This document shows positions 8,554-18,736 of a stretch of DNA of 64,000 nucleotides, piece after piece; the stretch's first letter is position 1; the number at the start of each line of letters is the position of its first letter. This DNA is from Clostridium collagenovorans DSM 3089 (GTDB lineage Bacteria > Bacillota > Clostridia > Clostridiales > Clostridiaceae). Below the pieces are notes generated by a model. It worked only from the letters and a program-made list of their open reading frames with translations, was not told the DNA's origin and searched no databases. Where the stretch lies: assembly GCF_900130005.1 (NCBI RefSeq), contig NZ_FQXP01000009.1, positions 1-64,000 on the forward strand, read 5' to 3'. The translations under genes were made by a program, and so were the position numbers.

Positions 8554-11500
8554 TTAACATAACAAAAACTCTATACATCTGATCAATGAATCAAATGCTT
8601 TAATGCAATTATATTTATCGCCTATAAATCCATATATTTTTATTAATTCAGAAAAACCATCATGACCTCCTCCACTATTAATTAAAAATTCAATCATATC
8701 ATTTTTAGATTTAATATTTCTAAGAGCTACTACAACTGTCATCCAAAAATTATGGCTATTAAAAGAAATCATGTTTCCTGGATAATATGATTTTTCAAAT
8801 AAATTAAAGATCATTTCTATATCCCCATAAATTTCAAAACATTTATCAATAAGCAACTCATTCACTTCAAAAGTATCAATGCTATAATTTGATTTTAATT
8901 GAGTAAAGAATTCATCTAAAGCTTCCCTTGTCTTTATTTGCTTTAAAATACTCAATACATCTACTAACTCTTTCTTCTCTCCTTTAGGTTGCACTGTTAT
9001 TTCTTTCCTTTTTGTTATACTAGATTCATTTCCATATCTCAAGAATAGCTTATCATATATTTCATACTCTTCTGTATTAAGTTCTCTTCCCCATCCAGCA
9101 TAATCCATTGAATCAATTTCCTTACATGCTTTCTTAAAGTATCTACTTCTATCTAAATCAGTATATAAATCAGAGTTTGAAATTCTTAAATACGCTTTTA
9201 TTTTATAATAAAAATAACTACTATCAATCTTTTCATGGTATCTATCATAATCAGCTGTTAAATTCTCTAAACAACGCTCTACTTCACTTACATCTATTCC
9301 CCTATATATTCTAGCTAGTACATGATCTAAATGGATCAAATTATAAACTTCTTTTTTTGATACTATAGTTTTGTAGTAAAATTCAGCCATACCAAAGTTG
9401 TATTTATTTAACAATTTCATTACCATACTATGCGTATCATTTTCAATATTATTCTGATTCATAATATTAGTTATATTTAGTATTCTTTTTAAATAGCCTT
9501 TTAAAATATCATCAGATATCCAATTATTCTTTAAAAATACTTCTAATGAATCTATTAATCTATAATCTCCAATAGTGTCTTTTCTATCATTCATTCTTAG
9601 AATACCATTGCTTATTCCATTAAGTAATAACTCGTAACTGCGTTTGCTATTATGTTCTGATAAAATAAAAGATAACATAAACATACACTCACTTGTACTT
9701 GTATAATCAATATCTTTATAAACTAAATTCGTATCTAGCTTATTTAAATCTGAGGCAGATATTAGTTGCCTATACCTAATTGGATTTAATAATTTCATAA
9801 TATGATAAATTATCAAAACACTGCCATCTTTTTGTATTCTGTTAATATAAGCTATAGCCCCTATAATATCAATATCTGAATTATCTGTTAAAGCTAAAGC
9901 CTTGCCTATTAATATTTTAATGTAATATGCTACTTCACTATTTACCACAACATTGTTTATAGAGAATTTCACAAATTTCGTAATAGAACAAGTATTTTTT
10001 ATCATATCTATAAGTAATGAATATGTATCAACATATTTTTTTATGGGTATCTCTATACTACTCAAAAAATCTTTCTCATCAAATGAATATAGAATAAATG
10101 CCACTGTATCACAATGTTCCTTCCAAAATATTGATGATGTTAACAACTTAGTATTGCATAAAAATTCACTAACTATTTTAAATTCATTTTTAGAAACTTT
10201 TATACCTAAAATATTCTTCAAAACAATATTTATTACTCCACTAAGTGTTTTTATTTTAATCTCTTCATGTAATTTTTTCTCCAATACTTGCCTTAAAACT
10301 TTATTAACAAATAAAAACTTTATACATTCTGGTTTAGCTAAAGCTATGGCAAATACACTCAATTGATTTAAATTCATTTTATTTATAATCTCTGTGCATT
10401 TATCTGCTTTATACAAAATAACATTATAATATAGTGAAGATAAATATAATAAGTCTATCTCAATATAACCTTTAAATAAGTTATCAATATTAACTTTTTT
10501 TGATTTACTTAATATAGTCTCCATTCTTTCATGGAAATCATTTTGTTTTATTACTATATCAATATATGTTATATTCCTCCATACTAAATTATTATCCCTT
10601 TCAGATCCAGTATTATAATAGAATTTCTTTTCACTTGCTAGACTCATAATTTCATCATAATTTTCTAGCATACTAACTAAATATTTATGTTTATTTAATT
10701 TATGCATCATACTTATTAGGGATAAGTAGCTTTTAAAAAAATATCGTAACTCATCGTTATATCTTAATTTAATTGATGTACTAGATAAATGCTTTAATAT
10801 GCCCTCAGGTATATGTCTAAAAAATCTATTAAAAGGTAGAGATTCATCTTCTATTATATCTTCAAATACTTCATCTACTTGAGATGCAATTGCATAGGTA
10901 ATCCAATCTGACCAAAAATAGAATGAATTATCTACTCCCCACGCTCTATCATTACCTAAATAAACATTAATTAATCCAATCATAAATGCAAGTGACAAAT
11001 CTTTTTTCTCTTGTGCCTTATTTTTAAGATATGGAACTAACATTTTTTCAAATAGCTCATTATTTACGACAATATTATGAGTTCGTAGATAATTTAAATC
11101 ATTACTAAATATAGATTCTAGTTCTAATATAACAAAATACTCCATAAATCTCTTATGTTGATAAGTATAGCTATAAGAATCATTAGAAGAATTAACATCA
11201 AAAAAACTATCTATTATATATCCAACAATATTATTTAATGAATCATAATCACATTTTGGAAAATACTTCTCTACTATATTATACAATTCAGAATAACTTA
11301 CACTTACAGTATCTTTTTCAAATAAAGAAAAAGATATTTTTTTATTTAATTCAATAACTGCATCTTCCTTAGGATATGGTAAATTTAGTGTTTCTAAATA
11401 CTTTTTGTGATAAACCCCTCCAATAATTTCATTTATACTATATTTTATAAAATTTATTAATGACGTTGTGCTATTTATTTTATCAATATGACTCCATAAT

Positions 11501-12651
11501 AAAGATACTGTAAGAACATCTTTTACATTTCTTATAAACTTAGGATTTTCACATTCTAGTTTTGAAAGTTTCTTAATCTTTTCTTCATTAAATTTGTTTT
11601 TAAAATAATAGTGAATTTCCTCAACACCAATATTCATTATTTTATATTCAATTATATTTTTAATATTTGATCTTAGAATATACTTATTATAGCTTGATAT
11701 TCTTGAAGATATAATTACCTTATTTGTAGCATCACTTCCTAATAACTCCTCAAGAAATAATAAAGTAGAAGTTATCATTACCCTTGGCACTTCATCTAAC
11801 CCATCAAACAAATATATATATTTGTTATTACTAATTCCATTAGAAACTTTCTTTCTATACTCTAATACAATATTCTCTAAATTTTCTAATGCTATATTAT
11901 TTAAATTTATAAAAATGGGTATGGCCCCAATGCTTTCAATCTTTTTTATCTGATTCTCCTTTGTGTCTTCATCTATTCCACCATAAATATGTAATAGTTT
12001 ACACATACATATGCTTTTTCCAGTTCCAGCTGCCCCTGATAAAAGATATATTTTTTTATTAGACTTTATAATTTCATTAGCACATTCTGTTACTAATTGA
12101 GTTTTTTCTAAAGAATTAACTTTTAATTCAATATATTCCCTTGATTGTAAAACTGTACTCATTCTAATACTTTTAGAATCTGAAATAAATCCTAGTATAT
12201 CCATTTCTCCAAAATAAAATTGAGCTAGATCTAAATTATTAGGTTGATTCAATGCTATTTTAAAGTTATTTGGTAAAAACCATTCAATAGTAACCCCCTT
12301 TTTCTTACACTTCTCTTCTATCCTTACCGCAGATTTACACGATGTTCTAGCTTCTTGATTTAAATAAATAATTACATAATCAAGATTTTCATAAGCATCT
12401 AAAGACTTATCTATTGAATGCTCAATTTGATTATAATCAATACCTTTTTCAAAAAACTTTGACTGAAATCCACAATATTTCCCCATTGAATTCTTAATAG
12501 GTTCTGTTTCTAATCCAACTTGGTTAAAATCAGTACGTATCCCCTCAGTTATTCCATATCTTCGACAAAATAAAAAATAACACATATTTTCAAAAGATTC
12601 TGTTGCTTTTGGATTCTTAAGTTCAAACCTTTTCCAATTAATATCAATCAT
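8554..12651 (-). CDS. NACHT-type STAND NTPase with nuclease-like N-terminus (bNACHT-like antiphage protein)
   Basis: The protein is 1365 aa. Residues about 15-100 resemble a PD-(D/E)XK nuclease core: DFNQVG, then GLETEP (46-51) and GFQSK (61-65), where the QxK arrangement replaces ExK as in Mrr-like nucleases. The NTPase domain follows, with Walker A GAAGTGKS at 206-213 and Walker B YLFDGLDEVP at 280-289; the DGLDE form is typical of NACHT. The remaining roughly 900 residues are helical and repeat-like, as expected for a ligand-sensing C-terminus. In established bacterial NACHT and Avs systems, phage sensing triggers oligomerisation and activation of the N-terminal effector, often DNA degradation. 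It is monocistronic, with no terminator seen directly behind it. The family call is strong; the effector type and antiphage role are inferred. Confidence 0.8.
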   Translation of the reverse strand: MIDINWKRFELKNPKATESFENMCYFLFCRRYGITEGIRTDFNQVGLETEPIKNSMGKYCGFQSKFFEKGIDYNQIEHSIDKSLDAYENLDYVIIYLNQEARTSCKSAVRIEEKCKKKGVTIEWFLPNNFKIALNQPNNLDLAQFYFGEMDILGFISDSKSIRMSTVLQSREYIELKVNSLEKTQLVTECANEIIKSNKKIYLLSGAAGTGKSICMCKLLHIYGGIDEDTKENQIKKIESIGAIPIFINLNNIALENLENIVLEYRKKVSNGISNNKYIYLFDGLDEVPRVMITSTLLFLEELLGSDATNKVIISSRISSYNKYILRSNIKNIIEYKIMNIGVEEIHYYFKNKFNEEKIKKLSKLECENPKFIRNVKDVLTVSLLWSHIDKINSTTSLINFIKYSINEIIGGVYHKKYLETLNLPYPKEDAVIELNKKISFSLFEKDTVSVSYSELYNIVEKYFPKCDYDSLNNIVGYIIDSFFDVNSSNDSYSYTYQHKRFMEYFVILELESIFSNDLNYLRTHNIVVNNELFEKMLVPYLKNKAQEKKDLSLAFMIGLINVYLGNDRAWGVDNSFYFWSDWITYAIASQVDEVFEDIIEDESLPFNRFFRHIPEGILKHLSSTSIKLRYNDELRYFFKSYLSLISMMHKLNKHKYLVSMLENYDEIMSLASEKKFYYNTGSERDNNLVWRNITYIDIVIKQNDFHERMETILSKSKKVNIDNLFKGYIEIDLLYLSSLYYNVILYKADKCTEIINKMNLNQLSVFAIALAKPECIKFLFVNKVLRQVLEKKLHEEIKIKTLSGVINIVLKNILGIKVSKNEFKIVSEFLCNTKLLTSSIFWKEHCDTVAFILYSFDEKDFLSSIEIPIKKYVDTYSLLIDMIKNTCSITKFVKFSINNVVVNSEVAYYIKILIGKALALTDNSDIDIIGAIAYINRIQKDGSVLIIYHIMKLLNPIRYRQLISASDLNKLDTNLVYKDIDYTSTSECMFMLSFILSEHNSKRSYELLLNGISNGILRMNDRKDTIGDYRLIDSLEVFLKNNWISDDILKGYLKRILNITNIMNQNNIENDTHSMVMKLLNKYNFGMAEFYYKTIVSKKEVYNLIHLDHVLARIYRGIDVSEVERCLENLTADYDRYHEKIDSSYFYYKIKAYLRISNSDLYTDLDRSRYFKKACKEIDSMDYAGWGRELNTEEYEIYDKLFLRYGNESSITKRKEITVQPKGEKKELVDVLSILKQIKTREALDEFFTQLKSNYSIDTFEVNELLIDKCFEIYGDIEMIFNLFEKSYYPGNMISFNSHNFWMTVVVALRNIKSKNDMIEFLINSGGGHDGFSELIKIYGFIGDKYNCIKAFDSLIRCIEFLLC

Positions 12652-12905
12652 ATAGCTCCCCCTATTTATTTAATGTTCTTTTAATATCCATCTTAATTGT
12701 TAAACTACCTAAACACACCCATTTTACTCCTTAAACTCACTACCTATATTATAACATTCTAAGCTTAGACTTGTTGTAAATATTAAATTCTAGTCAACTA
12801 ATGATAATTTTTATAAAAAAATCTATATGAAAACTTAAAATGAGTGAAATTGCTGTTTATATTACATAAGAATTAAAATTCAAATAAGAAGGGAAATGAT
12901 TAAAA

Positions 12906-13335
12906 ATGAAAAACTTTATTAATTTAAACAAACACAGAGATATTATTACTATCACATCAGAGATGAAAAAATAACATTAAATATTGCTGATACTAACCTT
13001 AATACTATTGATGCTCAAGTTATTATTTCACAAATGAAATCTATTTTATTTAGTTCATTATCAACGGAAATACTAAATGCTGCTAAGGTACATTATAAAG
13101 AACTACTAGCTATTATTAATAATTCTAGTAATTCTAAGGCTATTGATGTTATTTATTCTAAAATGCAAGTTAATTCTGATGGTACTATAAATACAGATAG
13201 TATTACTATTAAAGATCTACAACTATTAAAGATCTACAACTATTAAATAGTATAATTGAAAATGATACTTCATCTGTAATAATAAATGATGCTTGTGATC
13301 TTATTGATGTGATAAAAATTTATAAAAAGTTTTAA
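12906..13335 (+). pseudogene. Small gene broken by an early frameshift and a 17-bp tandem duplication
   Basis: The ATG at 12906 is preceded by GAAGGG. The frame MKNFINLNKHRDIITITS stops soon after, but a shift of one base near 12955 continues as RDEKITLNIADTNLN and through MKSILFSSLSTEIL. At 13209-13225 and 13226-13242 the 17-mer TTAAAGATCTACAACTA is present twice in tandem; removing one copy restores the frame, which then runs to TAA 13333-13335 ending IDVIKIYKKF. The rebuilt product would be about 135 aa with no family I recognise. A hairpin terminator follows directly. The duplication looks recent because the two copies are identical. Confidence 0.65.
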
Positions 13336-13356
13336 TGGAACTAGAGTATACTATTT

Positions 13357-13387
13357 AAAGGATCAACGCCCAAAACGTTGATCCTTT
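13357..13387. terminator. Bidirectional terminator between convergent genes
   Basis: A perfect 12-bp stem AAAGGATCAACG/CGTTGATCCTTT with loop CCCAAAA lies between the plus-strand pseudogene and the minus-strand STAND operon. T-rich sequence follows on both strands. Confidence 0.85.
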
Positions 13388-13439
13388 ATTATCATGTAAG
13401 TTTATAATTCTTTTCTATAACTAAAAACTCATTAAACTT

Positions 13440-13601
13440 TTAGAAATTTGTATCAATATATGTTAATATATTTCCAGCTAAAATTACATTATTACGGTCA
13501 TTGTATTCTTTATATGTTTCATTTACATAGCTTTTATATGAATCTTCATAAGAGTCTTGTAAAATTTCACTACTTATAAATTTAATGGACTCTAAATTCA
13601 T
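13440..13601 (-). CDS. 53-aa ORF overlapping the end of the SMEK STAND NTPase gene
   Basis: The ATG at 13601-13599 lies inside the last codons of the 1592-aa gene in another frame, a 20-bp overlap. The frame runs to TAA 13442-13440. The product starts MNLESIKFISSEILQ, is acidic and tyrosine-rich, and ends TYIDTNF. No separate ribosome-binding site is evident (ACAATTTTAG precedes the ATG), so it would need translational coupling. Alternatively it is the original C-terminus of the large protein, cut off by a frameshift. It could be a partner or regulator of the NTPase. Confidence 0.45.
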   Translation of the reverse strand: MNLESIKFISSEILQDSYEDSYKSYVNETYKEYNDRNNVILAGNILTYIDTNF

Positions 13602-16600
13602 CTAAAATTGTAGCTGCTTCTTCGTAATTTATTTCTATAAGCATCTCTAAAATTTCTTCAAATGACTCCGTCAAATCATAATCATCTTTTATAATATCAC
13701 TAAAATTTAAGTAAGCCTTTGTTATCAAAGTTAGAACAATCCATTTTTTCTCTCTTACTATCCCTGCAAAAGTATTAGTATATAATTTATTTGTTGGTAG
13801 AATATTTTTGAATGCATCTCTTACTGATAAAAGTATCTCTGGCAGTAATTCATCTAAATGAAGTTTATAAATCGTATCTAGCATCTCTTTTAAATGAAAT
13901 CTACCATACTTGCTGAATAAACTATTTAAAAATTGCTTATCTTGATAAGAATACCCTGATGAACATTTGCTCCAATCTCCGCTCCCTCCATACCTTGTAA
14001 TAGATAGTATAAGAGATTTGTATAACTTGACTTTAACTTGTTCTTGCTTTATTTCTGCAATCCTACTTTCTAGCGAAAAAATAATATCCTCACAATTACC
14101 ACGCTTTTCTTTGTTACTATGTGAATCAAAGTACTCTGATAGTAATACTCCAAACACATCCAGATAAAACTCTATAGTTTCGTTAGTAAACATCGAAAAA
14201 TCAACCTCTGTAAATAATATATCTAAAACTATAGTCCTCCTAGACTCACTGGCAGTTATTTCTCTTTGAAAAAATTCCATAACCTCAAAAAGTTGATAAA
14301 CTCCCAGTATTTCATGACTATTATGATTGTTATCAGCTATTTTCCATATATTAATCATACCTTTAAATATCTTATTAACAAGCATTGCAAAATTGGTATC
14401 ACCTAAAGTTAAACCACAGTTAATAGCATAACACATAGTGGAAATATCATAATTATCCATATCAAAATTTACTAAATCAAGTGTAGTGTTATTATATAAA
14501 TATTCTGAAATTATTTTATCACTCTGACCTTTATATTTTTCCCTCTTATCATTTTCTATATAGGAATCAACACCTGAAAGTTTTGGTTGTGTATTTGGTG
14601 TAAATTTGAAATTTTCATTTTTTCTATATTTATATATATATTCAGCATTAAATTTTTGATGATTCATTTCATCTTCTGCAAACTTACAGATTGTATTAAA
14701 TACAGACTTTGCAAGTTGTTCATTTGTACTTAAATATACTTTCGCATAACGTGCTATTTGCGCTACTACGCCATCGTGTCTCTTATATAATATTAAGTCC
14801 AGAATTAGTTTCTTTATTTGTTCCTTGATTGTATGACAAACATTTGTATCTACCTGTGAAAATAGCACCAAAGAATGACTATATTCAAAAATAAAGTTCT
14901 GCATTAAAAAGTAACCTTTTATTCCATCTATCCACAATTGACTTAATCTTGCTCTTATGTCACTATCTAGGTCCTTGTCACTTAAAGCCATAGTAATTAA
15001 ATCAACAAGAATTTTATCATAATTTTGTGGAATAATACAAATTACTCTTTTTTCTAGAATAAATTCTATTGCATCAAGCGAATCCTTTAATTTAAATTTA
15101 TTTTCACTTATCATTTGATTGTAATTATTAATTAATTTTGCAATATCCTTTTCAGGTTGTCTTTGTTTCTCATTTTTAATTGTTATTTTCTCAGCTTCTC
15201 CAGTAATAGTTGGATATAATGCTATAGTATTGTTGTCAATCTTCACTACATTTGCAGTTCGTAAATCCATTTTTTGAATTTGCAAATGATTAGTTGCGTT
15301 TTCTTTATCATTTGGTACGACCGAATACAGATAGTCTAAAATCTTGTAACATTTTATCTTGATTTCATCATTACCAAAAATTTGTATATTACTAACATAA
15401 TCCAATAAGTTATATTGATCAATATTCTTCTTATTATATCTGTCTGCGAGTGGAAATGGTATACCTACCTTCATAAACATTTGTTTTTCAAGCATTTCCT
15501 TCACTGGATTATTTATTGATAAAGAAAATCTTGATAAGTCATTATGGATGATATAAATATTTGTTGCTAGTTCTAATGCATAACCAGGTAATTTCTCAAA
15601 AAACTCCATTCCTATATCAGCAATTATTGTTAATAATGCTATATTATTAGATTTTTCATAGATACACTCCCTAACATTTTCAGCGAATCTAACTGTTTCT
15701 TTATTCACTACAGCATCATTTTCTATTACACTTCTCAATTCTTCTTTCAAGCAATATATTAGATCACTTATAACTATTGGCATACTATGTTGCTCTGTCG
15801 TTACTAGCCACATTTCCGGCAAACCTAGGTAAGTTTTTTTTATATTCTTATCTATATAATTAATTTCATATTTTAATAAACCACCTTCACATTTTCCCTC
15901 TATCTCTAATACTGCATTATTAACGAAATTAATTGCCCAATTTAATCCTATCCAAAAATTTCTTCTGAATAATATATGAAAAAAATTGCTTTGTATTACA
16001 TTGCTCCTACTTGATTCATTCTCATACGCTTCTGCCTTTTCACTTAGACCATACTGGTAATATATACCATACCTATCCCTACCATCCCCCCCCAACTCAT
16101 ATTGATTATAGTTTTTCACTGGGGAATATGTCCAAGACATTTCTGCAAGATTGCATAATTCCGTTGGTAAATATTCAGCTAGTTTCATATGTTTAAATTT
16201 AAGGGTATCTACAATAATATCTTCCGCGAATCTCCTCTCTCTTCGATTATTTCCCTTATAGTAATATACCAGTTTTTCCCAAAACCCTTTTATCCACTCA
16301 ACTGAATATTCTGCCATTTGATAGACAGGCGTAAGTAACTCATTTATAATATCACCTAATTTATAATATTCTCCACTTTTAAATTCTTCTATATGTTTAT
16401 CAATTATATATTCCAAAATCTCGCAAGCTTCTTCTGCAGTTTTCTCCTCATAAAACTTCGACTTAGAATAATCTGTACAAATTTTTTCTACATCTGATAG
16501 TATAATTTCATTTTTTTTGTATAGTTTATTATCTAAAATTAAATTTATTAAACTCAATCTACCGTTTCCACTAGGTTTTAACATTATATAATTCGGATAC

Positions 16601-18360
16601 TTCTGAAAGTAATCATTACTAATCTCAAATCCATATAAATTTGTTATTTTAATAAATTCATTTATCATTCCATTTCTAATGATCTTTTGTCCATATTCAC
16701 TAAAAAATTGACAACAATATCTCGACTTTACTAACCCTATTTCAGTTTGCATTCTCCAATCGTTTGGCATGTTAGTTGAAAAAACTAATTCATATAGAAA
16801 TCTTTCTCTATTATCCTTCGCTAATAATTTATTTGAAATCCAAATTTGATATCGTCTGTAAATACATCTACCTAATGTTTCTATTTCATTAAAAAAGTCT
16901 TTATAATTACCTTTACATTTATTAAATTCATTATCCAAATACTGTTCAAAACAAATATCCTCAAAGATATCATACTTTAACCTAACACTCTTTAAGTTTC
17001 TAACTAAAACGCCTTTTGAAACAAGCTCTTTTATTATTTCAGTATCATAGATACTACTAATTGCACCAATTGAAAACTCCTTAGCTCTAGTAAAGACTAT
17101 AGAATTAATTACCTTCTCAATATCACTATCATCTAAACAAATTATATGTTGCCAGATATGATCTCTTAATTGATTCTCATCAAAAATATTATCAATGTTA
17201 GCAATTTCTGAAACTATTAAATTTATATAGAATGGTGATTTCAGAAGTTCAGCATATGATTTCATTTCAAGCATTCTTTTTATAATTGGGTATCTTTCCG
17301 CAATTTCAGTTTGTTCTATTATTGTTAATTCTGGTACCTCATATGAATAAACGGAGTAATTACCTTCAATTTTTATAAAAGCATTCTTATCATTTGTACG
17401 ACAAGAAGTAATTATTTTTGCTTCTGGATATTCCTTAGTGCATTCATAGAGTACACGTAATACATCAAATTTTGTACGCATATCAGCAATAAATTCTAGT
17501 GAATCTATAAAAAATATAATAGGCTTCCCATTCAGATATTTAAGCGTCTCCCTAACATTAAATCCCCAAATATTATTTATGTCATTTTCCTCTAAAAAGC
17601 GTTCTGCTCTTGCATAAATAACATTTTTCTCTCCTTCAACAATATTTTTACAAAGAACAGATTTCCCACTTCCTGCTGATCCTTGTATAGAAATATATTT
17701 ATGATTTTCCATCTTTATCTTTGAAATAAGTTCACTTCTATCTATCTCATACTCGTAATTTATTTTGCAATCTATATTAGCTAACCCAATACTTTTACTG
17801 TAATCTACAGCCTCTTTATATTTATATGAATTATCTTTAATACTCTCAATTTCCTTTTTAAGTAATTCATATAAAGCAATTTGGAAATTCATATCAAATG
17901 TTGCTCTTTGAAGAATATCCTTTGTAGTTATTAAGTCATTTGATTTAGTAAATGAAATATTACCTATCGAATCATTACCTATGTAATCTCTTACTTTTTC
18001 CTCACTATCATTGCTGAGCATAAAGAACTTTACATTTGTTAATTTATTAATTTCAGTTTTCTTTGAATCCCGGATGCTTTCAAGTGTTTTTTTTATTTTA
18101 GCTGGAATATCTTTAGCAGTACTTACTTGAACATATATTTCCATATCCTGAGATATCAAATCAACACATGGATAAGTATATGTATCAACATTTAAATTAC
18201 TTAACCTTTGCCCAAAGTATAGACTTCCTACCTCAATTGCAAACAACTCAAATAATTTAGCAGCATCAAAAAGACCATTTATATTAAGTAACTTTATTTT
18301 CTCTTCATATGCAGAAATATAATCTGCTATAAATTGAATTCTCTCAGCTGATTTTTTCAA
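13582..18360 (-). CDS. SMEK-domain P-loop STAND NTPase with nuclease-like N-terminus (putative defence protein)
   Basis: The protein is 1592 aa. Residues 1-100 match the SMEK domain seen at the N-terminus of bacterial NTPases (YISAYEEKIKLLN, LFELFAIEVGSLYFG). Within it, PCVDLISQDMEIYVQVST has the acidic D...E-x-Q spacing of a PD-(D/E)XK fold. Walker A is GSAGSGKS at 227-234 and Walker B IIFFIDSLE at 281-289, followed by a sensor-like arginine (ITSCRTND). The remaining approximately 1200 residues are helical without recognised motifs. The layout of effector, NTPase and long sensor parallels Avs/bNACHT proteins. It lies directly next to another large STAND gene on the same strand. An antiphage role is inferred. 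The stop codon region overlaps a 53-aa ORF. Confidence 0.75.
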   Translation of the reverse strand: MKKSAERIQFIADYISAYEEKIKLLNINGLFDAAKLFELFAIEVGSLYFGQRLSNLNVDTYTYPCVDLISQDMEIYVQVSTAKDIPAKIKKTLESIRDSKKTEINKLTNVKFFMLSNDSEEKVRDYIGNDSIGNISFTKSNDLITTKDILQRATFDMNFQIALYELLKKEIESIKDNSYKYKEAVDYSKSIGLANIDCKINYEYEIDRSELISKIKMENHKYISIQGSAGSGKSVLCKNIVEGEKNVIYARAERFLEENDINNIWGFNVRETLKYLNGKPIIFFIDSLEFIADMRTKFDVLRVLYECTKEYPEAKIITSCRTNDKNAFIKIEGNYSVYSYEVPELTIIEQTEIAERYPIIKRMLEMKSYAELLKSPFYINLIVSEIANIDNIFDENQLRDHIWQHIICLDDSDIEKVINSIVFTRAKEFSIGAISSIYDTEIIKELVSKGVLVRNLKSVRLKYDIFEDICFEQYLDNEFNKCKGNYKDFFNEIETLGRCIYRRYQIWISNKLLAKDNRERFLYELVFSTNMPNDWRMQTEIGLVKSRYCCQFFSEYGQKIIRNGMINEFIKITNLYGFEISNDYFQKYPNYIMLKPSGNGRLSLINLILDNKLYKKNEIILSDVEKICTDYSKSKFYEEKTAEEACEILEYIIDKHIEEFKSGEYYKLGDIINELLTPVYQMAEYSVEWIKGFWEKLVYYYKGNNRRERRFAEDIIVDTLKFKHMKLAEYLPTELCNLAEMSWTYSPVKNYNQYELGGDGRDRYGIYYQYGLSEKAEAYENESSRSNVIQSNFFHILFRRNFWIGLNWAINFVNNAVLEIEGKCEGGLLKYEINYIDKNIKKTYLGLPEMWLVTTEQHSMPIVISDLIYCLKEELRSVIENDAVVNKETVRFAENVRECIYEKSNNIALLTIIADIGMEFFEKLPGYALELATNIYIIHNDLSRFSLSINNPVKEMLEKQMFMKVGIPFPLADRYNKKNIDQYNLLDYVSNIQIFGNDEIKIKCYKILDYLYSVVPNDKENATNHLQIQKMDLRTANVVKIDNNTIALYPTITGEAEKITIKNEKQRQPEKDIAKLINNYNQMISENKFKLKDSLDAIEFILEKRVICIIPQNYDKILVDLITMALSDKDLDSDIRARLSQLWIDGIKGYFLMQNFIFEYSHSLVLFSQVDTNVCHTIKEQIKKLILDLILYKRHDGVVAQIARYAKVYLSTNEQLAKSVFNTICKFAEDEMNHQKFNAEYIYKYRKNENFKFTPNTQPKLSGVDSYIENDKREKYKGQSDKIISEYLYNNTTLDLVNFDMDNYDISTMCYAINCGLTLGDTNFAMLVNKIFKGMINIWKIADNNHNSHEILGVYQLFEVMEFFQREITASESRRTIVLDILFTEVDFSMFTNETIEFYLDVFGVLLSEYFDSHSNKEKRGNCEDIIFSLESRIAEIKQEQVKVKLYKSLILSITRYGGSGDWSKCSSGYSYQDKQFLNSLFSKYGRFHLKEMLDTIYKLHLDELLPEILLSVRDAFKNILPTNKLYTNTFAGIVREKKWIVLTLITKAYLNFSDIIKDDYDLTESFEEILEMLIEINYEEAATILDEFRVH

Positions 18361-18703
18361 TTCTCCCCCACCTCATTTAACATTAATTAAATGTCATTAT
18401 ATTTATATGAGTATTCAAATTCAAACTATATACTAAGTGATATTAAACCACTTTTACTAAACAATATTATGTATAATTGTACCATAAATTTTATACAATT
18501 TATCTGTATTCCCTAATTTATTTTATAATATCTCTATTTTTTACACATTATTTAAATAAATTCCATATTAAAGTTTGAAAACATATTTTTTCTATATATA
18601 ATAAAAACAACTGAAATAAATTCAGCTGTTCTTCTAAAACTTAACACACTTAACTTTTAATTATTTTTTCTAATAATTTTGGTTCTCCACAGATACGCTT
18701 CTC

Positions 18704-18728
18704 CGTGTCAGTACTAAGTGAGGTTTTA
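18704..18728 (-). repeat. 25-bp motif copy C (inverted partner of copy D)
   Basis: Read on the minus strand it is AAAACCTCACTTAGT then ACTGACACGG. It lies 9 bp beyond the stop of the SIR2-like gene. The rest of the gap 18361-18736 is AT-rich with no visible gene. Broken coding sense in this copy (NLT, stop, Y, stop, HGEAYLWRT) resembles that of copy A, which supports relic coding DNA as the source of the motif. Confidence 0.45.
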
Positions 18729-18736
18729 CCATATAA

